A stretch of DNA of 64,000 nt from Symbiodinium sp. CCMP2592 (GCA_905221615.1 CAJNDT010005323.1:74520-138519), one strand, 5' to 3'; shown: positions 44,701 to 55,558, numbered from the stretch's first letter. Notes: generated by a model not told the origin, from the letters alone. A program made the numbers and translations.

Positions 44701-45267
44701 GTTTGATTGCCATAGTCTCCTACCTCTCTTGGCACGATGGCGAGACCGTGGGCGGTGTTTGACTTCGTTCTCTTTTATGTACTGATTTTCCTGTTTGCGT
44801 ACGCATGCCTGCCGAACTTGTTCCTGTAGAGCAACCAAATTTGCATAGGTCTCCTTGTGGAACATCTGTCCCGAATCTGGCTGGTAACGTACTTAGCGTA
44901 AAGGTTCTTGGTGGGGAGTATGTCCAGCCAGCTTCGCGCATTGTTCTACGAACATTTCTGAAAAAGGGTTTCACCTTGTTCTGCATCAGCTCGCTCAATG
45001 ACTCTTGCATTCGTATTTGCTTTGTTTACATAAGTGGTATGGTTCCTAAATCTTCGGTAAGCCTCGCATGAAATGGGTTAACTTTTTTTCTCCATGGCCT
45101 GTTTCAGATGTACAGTTTCAAGCCCATACGGCAACTTGTTCTTCGTGATAGCATCATACTCGTGTAGTTTCCAATGCTTAGGGCAGTTGACAGATTTCCA
45201 GAAAGCGTTCAGCTTGAACCATAACTTGAGACTTTGGTGCCGTTCATGGTTGATTTCATGTCTGGAC
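44700..45267 (-). pseudogene. frame-broken coding relic next to the CTA array
   Basis: Three minus-strand segments read as good protein in different frames. They are 45,267-45,079 (HQSLKLWFKLNAFWKSVNCP…LPYGLETVHLKQAMEKK), about 45,010-44,880 (ADAEQGETLFQKCS, then SWLDILPTKNLYAKYVTSQI) and about 44,870-44,705 (MFHKETYANLVALQEQ…YIKENEVKHRPRS, very basic tail). Two frame changes fall between adjacent protein-like blocks with no room for introns, so it looks like a decayed gene or processed copy. No family is recognised. Confidence 0.35.
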
Positions 45268-45374
45268 TACTACTGTTATTATTGCTTCTACTACGTCGAC
45301 ACTGCCGCATAAGAGTACTGACAACATCGACTCGTACTGATGCGTATGCGGTTGCCAAGAGCGGCAATAACAAA

Positions 45375-45402
45375 CACACGCACACACACACACACACACC
45401 AC
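45375..45402. repeat. CA microsatellite
   Basis: ACACGCACACACACACACACACACAC. Confidence 0.9.
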
Positions 45403-45621
45403 CCACTCACTCATTCTGGCAGAGAAGAGCACACGCATGATCGGCAAGCTCTGCATGAGACCATCTCTCCTTATCCATTCTGGCTCTCCTTATCCATTCT
45501 GGTGCACATAATACAAGTCGGCGAAGGGCCGATTCTCAAGGCAAGCAGCTGCGCAAGCTTGATGAAGACTGGCCCAGACCTCTTAAAGGCGCCAACGACC
45601 TCCAGACTGCAGCAGCTTATG

Positions 45622-45725
45622 TGGGAGTTTCCGAAAATGGGGGATCCTAATATAGTACCCTAAATAGTAGGATCCATACTATAAGAACCCCAAAATAGGG
45701 TACCCCTAATTTTCGGAAACTCCCA
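45622..45725. mobile_element. family A palindromic element, copy 6
   Basis: TGGGAGTTTCCGAAAATGGG… and …CTAATTTTCGGAAACTCCC. ATG stands on both sides, a 3-bp target duplication. Confidence 0.8.
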
Positions 45726-46149
45726 TGTTAACAGCCCAAACAGAGAGACATACGCTTGTGGAAAGATGAACCCGAGGTTCGAACCCTCCCCAGACCAAAC
45801 ATGCATATGCACATATGCATGCATACATGGATACATACCTGAAGCCTTTACGAAGATAGATCTCAAACAAGACTCTTAGAAGCCGTAGACCCTGATATTT
45901 GCTAAACGCCAAGACCCCCATAGACCCTCTACAACATTTGCCTGTAAAGCAACTATCATAACGGTTTGGGCACCCCACGGGGCTTGCACCAAAGAACTAC
46001 TCCGCTGTTAAGGGCTTCACCTTTAAAAACAAATTTAAAAAAAACAAATAATCATGGTAGAGCACCGGCCCGTAGCAGCCCAAGGCATATGCAGGCACGG
46101 CGGGCAGCCAAGCCACAAACCTGGGAAGGGCGTCTGGGGGGGCTATATG

Positions 46150-46177
46150 AACATATGTATATATATATATATATATG

Positions 46178-46222
<45 letters not shown>

Positions 46223-46345
46223 TACACATACGCACATTATGTATGTGTGTTTGAATATCAACATATAGTATATTGTATACATTATATGTATATATACATA
46301 TACATGTATGTATAGTGTTGCTATATAGACAGGTCGATATTTAGA
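46150..46345. repeat. AT-rich microsatellite
   Basis: Long TATATATA run, then ATATAC/ATGTAT units. Confidence 0.9.
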
Positions 46346-46901
46346 TATATACATAGTGGTGTTTGGGAAAGCAGGGGGGGTTAGGGATCTAACCTGGTTT
46401 AATTTAAGTTTCCGGGCTTATGGGGTGCTGCAAGGAGCCCGATCCCACCCGAAAGCATTTGAGGGGTTCCTCCAAGAAGCAAGTAGACGCATCGTCTATG
46501 CAACGGAGAGAGGAGTATGATGAAGAAGACCTGGGTCCGCACTTGCCAATTGAAGGCTCATCATGGGTATCGGATATCGTTGTTTTGTATAGAGTTGTCT
46601 TTCTAATCCGTGCAAGTATGAACCTTCATGGACACGTAGATTTGGGCTTAGCGTTTAGATGGGGTTAGCTTGGTGTGTCGAGCGTTTCGGGCCTGGAATT
46701 AATGCAAATGGCCGATTTGGCTCCGGCATCACACCTCGATGGAGATACAGCTTGCGCATGATGTCAGCTCCGAAAAATGTGAAGTGAAAACAGGGCACCC
46801 TATGGCACCCTACTAGACCCTACTATACACGACCCTCAACATGGGGATGACCATTCGAAGGACCGCTAGGTAGGGCAACCCTAATTGTGTCAGAACCCGC
46901 C

Positions 46902-47492
46902 ATGTCCTTCAAACGCAGGAAGAGATGCAGCAAATTAAGTGAGCTTCTCGGCCACGGGCTGGTCTGTCGGCGACATCAATCCCTGAAGCCCTCGCTCAAG
47001 AACGTTACCCCCAAATACTACGTATATGTCCGTAGATCTAAGCCCTCAAATCATATGCCATCCAAGGAACTACGAAGACCACGGCTAGGAACCACCAACC
47101 TCGGATTTCGCCGTCGCTTCTTCGTGTCCGTGGGCTCCCATCTTATTGTTCTTGCAGGCGTCGCCGTCATTGGAAAAGGTGACGGACTGCGCGGTATTGT
47201 ACGGCTGCTGTCGCAACTGTGCCACTTGTTGGCCTTTCTGGTCGTTGTCGCTGCCGCTCCATTCCGACTTTCCGACACTGCAGTGACCGCTCTGTCTTAT
47301 ACTTATATGTGTATTCTTCTAAGTCGTGTGGCTATTGTTGTGCGTACGGTGGACAAGGCACCACAAGACAAGACTGGCAATTGCGAGATTCGGATCGGGG
47401 CTGTGATGACATCCGAAATTCTCATACGGCATAAGAACTTAGATGCCACAGTTATTTGGGGTCTAGGCTTCATAGCCGATCGTATGATTTAA
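46902..47492 (+). CDS. hypothetical three-span membrane protein, 196 residues
   Basis: The frame is open from the ATG at 46,902 (an upstream in-frame GTG at 46,887 is not needed). The first 70 residues are basic (MSFKRRKRCSKL…). Hydrophobic stretches follow at about 75-95 (FFVSVGSHLIVLAGVAVIG), 105-125 (LCHLLAFLVVVAAAPF) and 132-150 (YTYMCILLSRVAIVV), then a mixed tail ending GFIADRMI. Codon use in the second half is protein-like. It is the longest frame in the window that is not repeat-driven or homologous to a known family. No family recognised, and introns are possible. Confidence 0.42.
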   Translation: MSFKRRKRCSKLSELLGHGLVCRRHQSLKPSLKNVTPKYYVYVRRSKPSNHMPSKELRRPRLGTTNLGFRRRFFVSVGSHLIVLAGVAVIGKGDGLRGIVRLLSQLCHLLAFLVVVAAAPFRLSDTAVTALSYTYMCILLSRVAIVVRTVDKAPQDKTGNCEIRIGAVMTSEILIRHKNLDATVIWGLGFIADRMI

Positions 47493-47571
47493 CTTTGGAG
47501 CGAAAACTTCTTCTTCTGGAGCTCCCAGATTGGAGGATTGAGTGTGGGCCTCAGGTTGTGGGCTCAAGGTT

Positions 47572-47826
47572 TCAATGCAGGCTGGAGTACGGAGTGCTCA
47601 GGGACGTAAGAATCTGCAGGAGGGGGCTTCGTGCTTCTCTGTCTTGTTGCATCTTTTTCAAGCAAAACAGCGACTGACAGCGCATCTTCGGGCTACCGGC
47701 CCAAGCTGTCGCAGCATGTATACGAACCCTCAGAGTCAGAAGCATGAACACATTTGTGGGGCATCCCTCCGATTCAAGCTGTCTTTCCAGGGTACGGAAC
47801 TTTCTTGAACTTCTTGAACCCTCCAC
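47572..47826 (-). CDS. hypothetical ORF, 84 residues
   Basis: MEGSRSSRKFRTLERQLES…, then a hydrophobic/basic stretch and …KKMQQDREARSPLLQIL. Protein-like codons, no family. It is convergent with the plus-strand membrane ORF. Confidence 0.27.
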   Translation of the reverse strand: MEGSRSSRKFRTLERQLESEGCPTNVFMLLTLRVRIHAATAWAGSPKMRCQSLFCLKKMQQDREARSPLLQILTSLSTPYSSLH

Positions 47827-48212
47827 AATCTTGTGGGATACGCGCGCGCAATCCCTCCGCGGATGCTACTCACAAAATGTACAACAAACTACAGACTCCC
47901 CCACACTGAAATCTCTGGGTTACACCATAGACACGTAGAGCCCTAGAATCCCTAGAACAAACCCAACTGGATCATCGGTTAAGGGTTTAGGGCTTACAGT
48001 AGGGGTTATAGGTGTTTGGGGTATCAAGTTCTTCAAGCTTCTGATGGGAGCCCAAAAGGGGGGTTTAAGATTCTTGGGGTAGGGATTCCTTAATATGAAT
48101 CCTATTATTCCTACGAGCTTCAGCTGACAGGTCACGCCGCCGACGCGGTCGTGCAGGCGGTGCCGCCGGCGCAGCGGCCGGAGGCCCGGCCTGGAAACGC
48201 TTGTGTTACTTC

Positions 48213-48261
<49 letters not shown>

Positions 48262-48285
48262 AGGTATAGATATAGATATAGATAT

Positions 48286-48323
<38 letters not shown>

Positions 48324-48333
48324 TCATATATAT

Positions 48334-48368
<35 letters not shown>

Positions 48369-48413
48369 TATATATATATACATAGATACGTACATATACA
48401 TATACATAGATTC

Positions 48414-48464
<51 letters not shown>

Positions 48465-48495
48465 CAGTCCTTTATGTATGTAATGCTAGGTTATC

Positions 48496-48545
<50 letters not shown>
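48213..48545. repeat. TA / GATATA / CATATA / TATG microsatellite
   Basis: Over 300 bp of alternating (TA)n, ATAGAT, ATACAT and finally TATGTATG units. Confidence 0.95.
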
Positions 48546-48547
<2 letters not shown>

Positions 48548-49054
48548 TGCCGGCGGGCGATTCAAGACGCCCCCTGTTTCTGTGTGGGTGTCTACCAAGT
48601 CCAGATTTCCTTGTGTTTCCAACCTTACTCGGGGGTCCTTACAGACTGCGCACAGGTTTTGTTTGGAGAACGCCTGCCTACTGCTCTTTGTTACAAACCT
48701 GCTAAATTGTCTAGTGTTCGGCTCTTAGATATGGTCGAATGTTTCAGATGCCCCTGGGTAATTGTCACATTTCTCCGACAGCCGTTTCACACCGATAGAC
48801 GTCTCGCTTGATAATTTCCCCATGAGGTCGAGCTACATGTCGGCATGAATACATCCACATTTCTCACGACGCTGCTGCGCTCCGTCAACATACTAGTGAT
48901 GATGTGTTATATGTTGCGATGCTGACTATTTAATAAATTTAGTATGTCTAACCACTGACCAATGACACGGCACTGAAGACTTACCAAACACACTTCTGCC
49001 GGGCGCGGGACCTACAGATTCCAGCCTTACCACCTGATCTTACGAAGGCGCGTC

Positions 49055-49549
49055 TTGAATCCCGCGCCGGCCATATGCATACGACGTGGCACAGGTAATC
49101 TTCCGTCTGTAGAAAGCCCAATGAATGACGAAGACGAGTTTGGGAGGAGTGCTGGCAGCAACTGTTTTCTGGCTAACAATGGACAGTCTCGGAGTGTTGA
49201 CGTGGCTGGTACAAGTCGGAGGGCTCAAACTGCAGCCAAACACTCAGAACACCCTGATTTCCACCGCCACATGTGGCAGCTCCTTGGTAAACTCAAGATA
49301 GATCTCAAGGTTCAAGTTCCCACTTGCCTCGACGCCGGCGGCGTCCATTCCGGTCTCCACGTGGATCGGGCGACAAGAATGAAGCCAACAACGCTGCGTG
49401 CAATCGTCCAAGCTTTCATCTGCAAACCCCTGGACGCAAACCCTGCTGAGAGGTGGCGCTAATGGTCTGCAGGTCGACACGTCCAAGTAGCTGCACTCTT
49501 TACCGATAGGTGAACGAGGACCCATAACGAAACTGGCGGTGATCTGCAA
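49055..49549. other. segment with good open frames on both strands
   Basis: On the plus strand (49,115-49,462) a frame reads MNDEDEFGRSAGSN…HMWQLLGKLKIDLKVQVP, ending LDANPAERWR. On the minus strand (49,549-49,244) a frame reads ETGMDAAGVEASGNLNLEIY, then LEFTKELPHVAVEIRVF. Both use G/C-ending codons. One is presumably a real exon; the sequence alone does not decide which. Confidence 0.3.
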
Positions 49550-50084
49550 AGAGCCTACTCCTAGACAAGTGCTGTTGAGCGATTTCCACTGAAAGCTTCA
49601 GTTTCTGACGTGGTACCGTAGAAAATTTAACGGAGGACAGAGGCACTTCATTGTCACTTCATGCAATCCATCAACCCACCTCCTCCTGCAAGGATTCGTG
49701 GATCACTGTGCGGGCATTAAGCCTGCCAGAGCCAGGCACCGAGGTGGTCCCAACGCGCCACTGCGTGGAGGGCGGAGTTCTGGAGGTCACCCTGGGCACG
49801 GTGCGCCTGGGACTGGAGCGGTGTGCTGTTCCTGATCCTGCATCTATCTTCCTCCTCCTCCTCCTCTGCCTCTCACCTATGCCTCCTATTATGGGCGCCA
49901 ACCAGACGGCAACCAGTTCCAAGCGATGGCAATGACAAAAACGATACGACTCCTTCTGGTGCGCTGGCTGGCTCTGTGTAGTCTCATGGCAAGGTGCGGA
50001 CCGTCTTGCAAATGCTACGGTCGACATCTTACTTCTCGACCCATTGCCATAAGAATCATGATGGCCATACTGATAGTACCAGTG

Positions 50085-50106
50085 ATGATGATGATGATGA
50101 TGATAG
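50085..50106. repeat. GAT triplet run
   Basis: Seven ATG/GAT units just outside the left end of the large palindrome. Confidence 0.8.
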
Positions 50107-52574
50107 TAATAGTATAGGATCGAGATACGCAGGGTCGGCCGGGGGACACCCTTTCGGACCCTGTTTGGTGGGTCCGAAAGGGTGGTTCCCAGGGTCTCCC
50201 GTAGATCTGGCCGGACCCTTTCGGACCCACCCATTCGGACCCTGCTGGTAGTCATTGAGTCTGCGTCGGGCTCGGCTTGAATTTGGGTATGGCTCAACAT
50301 AGTTTTCATGATATTCAGCATGGTTTCCGCATATATTTTTCCAGCACCCACGCAGAAGTTCACAGAAGTAGCAGGCAGCGGGCCTCGGGACAAGGCGCAC
50401 ACTCAAGCTTCCCAGGCCGTGGTTGTTTGCTCGGGTTCCTACCTAAGTTCGCGGGGCCTGCGCAAAAGCATCCAGAAACTCAAAATCCAGAATCCTTGGA
50501 AGAGCCCCTGAACCCATAAACCCCGAAACCCAGAAATTATTAACCCTTATGTCGCTTATGTCCCGCAGTAACCCAAAACCCCAAACGCAGAAACCCTAAA
50601 CCCAGAAAGCCCTTGAACCCAGATACCCACCAAGCCCCCAAACGCAGAAGCATTGTACACAAGCGCCTGAACTCAGAAACTGAAAACCCAAAACCACTGA
50701 ACAGAGGAACCGGTGAACGCAGAAACCCTACACCCAGAATCCCAGAAACCCTGAGCCCATATCCCAGAAACCCTAAACCCAGAATCCCAGAAACCCTGAG
50801 CCCATAGCCCAGAAACCCTAAACCCAGAAACCCAAAACCTTGTGCTCCAAACCCTTGAACTCAGAAGCTAACAACCAAGAACACCTAAACCCAGAAGTTC
50901 TGAACCCCCAAATCTGCGAGTAAGCCCAGAAACCCTGCACGCAGAAACCCTAAACCCAGAAAACTCCTGAAGCCAGAAATGCAGAACCCAGAAACCGCAA
51001 ACCCCGGAAGCCGCAGACATCATAACCTGAAACCCAAAATCACCGAACCGAGAACCGCTGAACCCAGAAACCGCAAACACCCAAACACAGAAACCCTGTA
51101 GAACCCAGAATCCCTAAGCCCTTAAACCAAAACCTTAAACCCCTGGACGCTGCACCGAAGCACAATAGCGGCTTGAAGCAAGTCACATGTCGTGCTCGAA
51201 TCGAGTGGCCGACATGCCGACGCCACAGGGGCGACGCCGGGCGTCGCAACAGGAATCCACCGAGCGGCGCCCGGCGTCGCCCACACCTGTGGGAGCGGGG
51301 TGACGCCGGGCGCCGCTCGGTGGATTCCTGTTGCGACGCCCGGCGTCGCCCCTGTGGCGTCGGCATGTCGGCCACTCGATTCGAGCACGACATGTGACTT
51401 GCTTCAAGCCGCTATTGTGCTTCGGTGCAGCGTCCAGGGGTTTAAGGTTTTGGTTTAAGGGCTTAGGGATTCTGGGTTCTACAGGGTTTCTGTGTTTGGG
51501 TGTTTGCGGTTTCTGGGTTCAGCGGTTCTCGGTTCGGTGATTTTGGGTTTCAGGTTATGATGTCTGCGGCTTCCGGGGTTTGCGGTTTCTGGGTTCTGCA
51601 TTTCTGGCTTCAGGAGTTTTCTGGGTTTAGGGTTTCTGCGTGCAGGGTTTCTGGGCTTACTCGCAGATTTGGGGGTTCAGAACTTCTGGGTTTAGGTGTT
51701 CTGGGTTGTTAGCTTCTGAGTTCAAGGGTTTGGAGTACAAGGTTTTGGGTTTCTGGGTTTTGACACTCACACTCGGGCAAGCCTGGCGAGGTCTGTAGCG
51801 ATTAAGGACGAACATACAGGATCAACTTCAAGCCGATTTCACTTGAAGCCAGGCTGTTCATGCCAGGGTTTCTGGGCTATGGGCTCAGGGTTTCTGGGAT
51901 CTGGGTTTAAGGTTTCTGGGATATGGGCTCAGGGTTTCTGGGATTCTGGGTTTAGGGTTTCTGGGTTCAGCGGTTCCTCTGTTCAGTGGTTTTGGGTTTT
52001 CAGTTTCTGAGTTCAGGCGCTTGGGTACAATGCTTCTGCGTTTGGGGGCTTGGTGGGTATCTGGGTTCAAGGGCTTTCTGGGTTTAGGGTTTCTGCGCTT
52101 GGGGTTTTGGGTTACTGCGGGACATAAGCGACATAAGGGTTAAGAATTTCTGGGTTTAGGGGTTTGTGGGTTCAGGGGCTCTTCCAAGGATTCTGGATTT
52201 TGAGGTTTTTGGATGTCTCTGGATTTTGGTGTATAGGTTTCAGGGTTTAGGTTTTCAGGGTAAATGTTTTGTACCACTCGCCAGCACACCTATTCTCTCA
52301 TATTCTATGACCCCCATACAAGGCACTCCGGGGGTCTACAAGGTATTTCAATGCCTAGTGCCCCCCCCCGTCAGCCACCCCCCAAAAGGCATTCTTTCGG
52401 TGCGGTGATACCGCAGGACTACCGCAGGCAAGTTAAATCTGGTTTTAACTGGCTTGCTTTTCTAATATCTGAGGTAGGGTCCGAATGGGTCGGGCGACCC
52501 TTTCGGACCCTGTTCCCAAGGGTACCCAGGGCCACCCTTCCGGACCCTGGATAAATCGAGGGTATGTAATAGTA
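50107..52574. mobile_element. 2.5-kb near-perfect palindrome, foldback-like element
   Basis: The symmetry centre is near 51,290. The inner arms 50,828-51,282 and 51,298-51,752 are inverse copies with about two differences, leaving a 15-nt spacer. The outer arms continue to about 50,466 and 52,215, the right one carrying 107 extra bases. Most of the arm is built of decayed telomere-like units (CCCTAAACCCAGAAA / TTTCTGGGTTTAGGG). The innermost about 110 bp are GC-rich and hold a short internal palindrome (51,231-51,247). Further out, GGGTCCGAAAGGGT-type subrepeats recur in inverse on both sides (50,145-50,250 and 52,475-52,556). The direct repeat TAATAGTA flanks the whole (50,107-50,114; 52,567-52,574), a candidate 8-bp target duplication. 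No transposase is encoded. Confidence 0.8.
51759..51865. other. 107-bp segment present only in the right arm of the palindrome
   Basis: Aligning the arms leaves this block (from GACACTCACACTC to CTGTTCATGCCA) without a partner. It lacks the telomere-like units and carries a small inverted pair AGCCTGG/CCAGGCT. It is either an insertion into the right arm or a deletion from the left. Confidence 0.7.
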
Positions 52575-52739
52575 ATATTGCCGGTGATGATGGTGGTGGT
52601 GGCGACCTATCCAAGCCTTGCAGGCACGACTGCTGTTGCGATACTTGCTGCACTTGCTATTGCATGCTCCAGTGCCGCTGAAACATACCGATCGTGAATG
52701 CAAGTCATCTGGGTGCGGGCTATGTCTTTACCTTTCTTC

Positions 52740-53020
52740 GTCCACTCGGGCAAAGCAGTCTTGTCCGAAGCTGGGCCATGGGCCAGAGCGGAGGTCAGGG
52801 TGCCATGCGAACCTCAGCCATGGGCGACCCAGGGCTGAAAAGATCAGGCCTCCTACTGGTCTCCTTAGCCCTGTACCCTGGTTTACATCCTCAGGCCACG
52901 CTGAAGCGTAGAATTTGGGCGGTTTCCGGGACCAAAGAGAAGCATGTCCACGAGCATTATCAAGTCCAGCATCATTCCATGGCCGCAGAACGCTCGACCA
53001 CAGCCACGTCTGGGTCCCAC
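52740..53020. other. segment with long open frames on both strands
   Basis: The minus frame reads KPPKFYASAWPEDVNQG… and VGGLIFSALGRPWLRFAWHP over about 93 codons without an ATG. The plus frame (52,694-53,059, 121 codons) starts MNASHLGAGYVFTFLRPL. Neither has a recognised family. Mirror-phase coding bias makes each look plausible. Confidence 0.25.
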
Positions 53021-53509
53021 ATCATAAATTCGGAGGGGCCTCAACCCCAACAGCACTAAACGCAAAATCGAAGCCATGAACTGACAGCTGAAGAGCCCGA
53101 AGCCCTGAACCCTCGTGCCGAAGCTTGGCCGAATCCCTGCTTGACCTGGTGGGGCTCGAGCTCAGGGCTTGCAGCAGAAGGTCCATAGCCTTTGCTATCC
53201 GAGTTTAGGATTCGCGGCTGGATCTGGGACAACAGGGTGGAGGCGTGGTCGATCGGATCTGTCAGATTGAACTGTGTTCAGCTAGCCAGGCTGGTTAGCT
53301 AGCACGGTAGTAGTCAGTAGCACCACTAGCAGCAGCGGAAGGTGACGGAGATCCTGCTGTGTTCTCCACTGAGCGCTCAGCCTGTACACTGCGAGCAAAA
53401 TGTCGCCTCAGATGGCCACTTCGCAAAACTGACAACTGAGCTGAGACTGATAGGGTGCATAGCCTAAACCCAACCCTATAAACTTATAGCTACCATTCCC
53501 AGGAACTGC

Positions 53510-53610
53510 TAGCATGTTCCTGATCCATTCCAAGGGACTTTTGAGAGCCGTGCCGACGGCCGAGGCTGGTGCTATCAGTGCCGCTGTAGTGTCCACTCTA
53601 TTTCTATTGC
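53510..53610 (-). CDS. possible exon
   Basis: RVDTTAALIAPASAVGTALK…PLEWIRNMLAVPGN followed by a GTAGCT donor. The acceptor may be the CAATAG after a pyrimidine-rich stretch. No family recognised. Confidence 0.28.
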
Positions 53611-53863
53611 CCAGAAATGCAAATCGAAGGAAACTGGCATATAATGTGCAAACTTGAAAAAAACATGCAGAACGATGTGGGGAAAGGTCTAAGCAGGAAG
53701 GAGAGATCAAGCAGACAAATTTCTCAGTTCAGAGAAGTGACAGGGAAAACTCGATGGCGTAGAGAGAACTGTTCAGGCGTTGGTGGTATCTCTAAACTAA
53801 GCTCGGAAACTGAAAAGTGTCTTGACGAAGTGTAGGGAAAATGGCGGGCGTGTATTTGGCACA

Positions 53864-54166
53864 TCAGCGACGGGAAACATGTTCGCTAACAAATGAAGAG
53901 CTGTTCAACCCCAGACTTTCTCTGCTTCTTTGCAGAAACTGTGCCCTCTCGAACTGGTCGAACTTATACACCGCAGTATACCATCCAAATGCGTGATCTT
54001 GCCCAAAGTGCCAGGACATGCCATGCCAACAGCATGAAGCGCTGCCTATGATGTCGTGAACGATCCAGTCCAACTGAGGTGTGAGGGGTTCGTTTGAAAC
54101 AGTCGAGGCACCACTGCAGCCAACCCTCTGTGTATCCTCAAAACCGGCAATGTTTAGCCGGGCCAC
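53864..54166 (-). CDS. hypothetical C-terminal exon
   Basis: After a possible CCTCAG acceptor the frame reads LDWIVHDIIGSASCCWHGMS, then WHFGQDHAFGWYTAVYKFDQ, and ends VSEHVSRR. The aromatic- and His-rich core looks like an enzyme or binding fold rather than a chance peptide, but no family is recognised. Confidence 0.36.
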   Translation of the reverse strand: MARLNIAGFEDTQRVGCSGASTVSNEPLTPQLDWIVHDIIGSASCCWHGMSWHFGQDHAFGWYTAVYKFDQFERAQFLQRSRESLGLNSSSFVSEHVSRR

Positions 54167-54179
54167 TTCTCTAATGGAG

Positions 54180-54410
54180 GTGGAAGCTCTGCATCATCAC
54201 CTGTCAATGAGATCCGTTCCAGATCTCTCTCTCTATCTCTCTCCTGTCAGCCGCGACGCAAAACGAGTAAACGGATTCAAAGCCCTGCAACTTTATAGGC
54301 TACTCGAATTGCTAGAATACGACAACATCACCAAGACAGCCAGGAACTCCAACCTAGCATTGTGCGAGAGGTGCATTGCAGATGACCGTTTAGTCAGAGT
54401 CGAGTCTTAA
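54180..54410 (+). CDS. possible exon
   Basis: EVEALHHHLSMRSVPDLSLY… and KRVNGFKALQLYRLLELLEY, ending DDRLVRVES. Helical, charged, with a Cys pair (LCERC). The opposite strand is closed over this stretch, which favours the plus frame. No family. Confidence 0.3.
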   Translation: MEALHHHLSMRSVPDLSLYLSPVSRDAKRVNGFKALQLYRLLELLEYDNITKTARNSNLALCERCIADDRLVRVES

Positions 54411-54743
54411 CATCTCAGGCCCTCTTGGTGGCCCCCGGGCCAGGGCCGAGCGGTGCTTCTAGGGCCGGTGAATCGACTCAGGTGGCTGAGTTCTTCACGT
54501 CATGCAGCTGAAAGCTAGGCCCTAAGCAGTGCATGAAAAACTGGTTGCATCAACTTCAACCTTACCCGAGCGGTGCGCCTCCCGGGCCAAACTCCGCGAT
54601 CAAATGCAAAGGCAGCTCGCCACTGCCGAGAATGGGCGCAAAACGAAGGTTCAGAGTTTCGCGTCGAAGCAGCCTAATTCTTTGAAGATCGGCATGCATG
54701 ATAGGTAGGTGTTTCCATCCTGGGACCTAGGAGCATCCACGAG

Positions 54744-55230
54744 CTACCGGGTCTTCGACGACTTCTCAGCTCCGATATCTTGGTGCCCACCTCTGGTTCT
54801 CCAGCGCTGGAGAAACACCGGAGGCAAGCAGGGCACCCAAAGCCTCACAGAGATCTCGCTACTATGGTCCGTAATATACCAACCTGTTTGTGACATACGC
54901 TGCAGTTCTTGCGGGCTTTGAGCGGGTGCCATCAGGCCATGAGAATGACACGTGGTTCGAGAGTTCGAGCTAGCCAGCTGGTCTTGGCCAGAGTTGGGAC
55001 GGCTTAACGCAAACACCATGCAAGGCGGACTGTATGGAATGGGATCTAGAACAGCAGGAAACATGAAACTTGTACGGGAATGTACCCCAAAATGACAGTC
55101 TAGCTAATGTATTGAGGCCGGCCCATATTATCTGCGGCACGACACTGGCTTCACTTTGGAGGAAGTATGTACAAAGACCGTCCGCAGGGGAAAACACGAT
55201 GGATTTAGATGAATGAATCAAGCAGGGCAA
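54744..55230 (-). CDS. hypothetical gene segment in two frames
   Basis: The upstream block (55,200-55,040) reads IVFSPADGLCTYFLQSEASV…QIIWAGLNTLARLSFWGTFP. The downstream block (54,960-54,750) reads RTTCHSHGLMAPAQSPQELQ…YITDHSSEISVRLW, ending GAEKSSKTR. They are in different frames, so an intron or a frameshift lies between. No domain identified. Confidence 0.32.
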
Positions 55231-55558
55231 CCTCTATACTCTATGTATAGCTCGTGAACCAGGGGCTCAATATTACTGCCACGCGAGGCGTGCATGTGAC
55301 GCGAGCGCCCAGAGATCCTCTCGTGGTCTCACTGAGAAAACTTGGTCTTAACGAGTCTGAACTTGAGTCGTATCAGTTGCACTGATGCCCTTCACCCTCT
55401 GCCTCAGACGGCGGGACATCCCAGTTCCCCACACCCTGTGTGCCTTCGGAGAGCCATAAAGGACAGCGCAATGCACCGCAGAATCTCCCTGATTGTCACC
55501 TTGGGAACTCCAGCCCAGAGGTGGAACCGAAGCTGACGCTAAGACTTCCTGAACCGAA

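Noticed and set aside
43762..44713. Poly-Ala, poly-Leu, Tyr-rich and Val-rich open frames
   Set aside because: They are translations of CAG and CTA triplet arrays, equally open on both strands.
45755..45800. tRNA-like GAGGTTCGAACCCTC
   Set aside because: It has a T-arm-like core, but no pairing acceptor stem or D/anticodon arms are found at the right distances on either strand.
49671..50402. 243-codon minus-strand frame
   Set aside because: It crosses a GAT array (poly-His) and the left end of the large palindrome. Composition is low-complexity and no domain is present.
51122..51458. Identical 70- and 88-codon frames on both strands around 51.3 kb
   Set aside because: They are the two arms of the palindrome read in mirror image, not genes.
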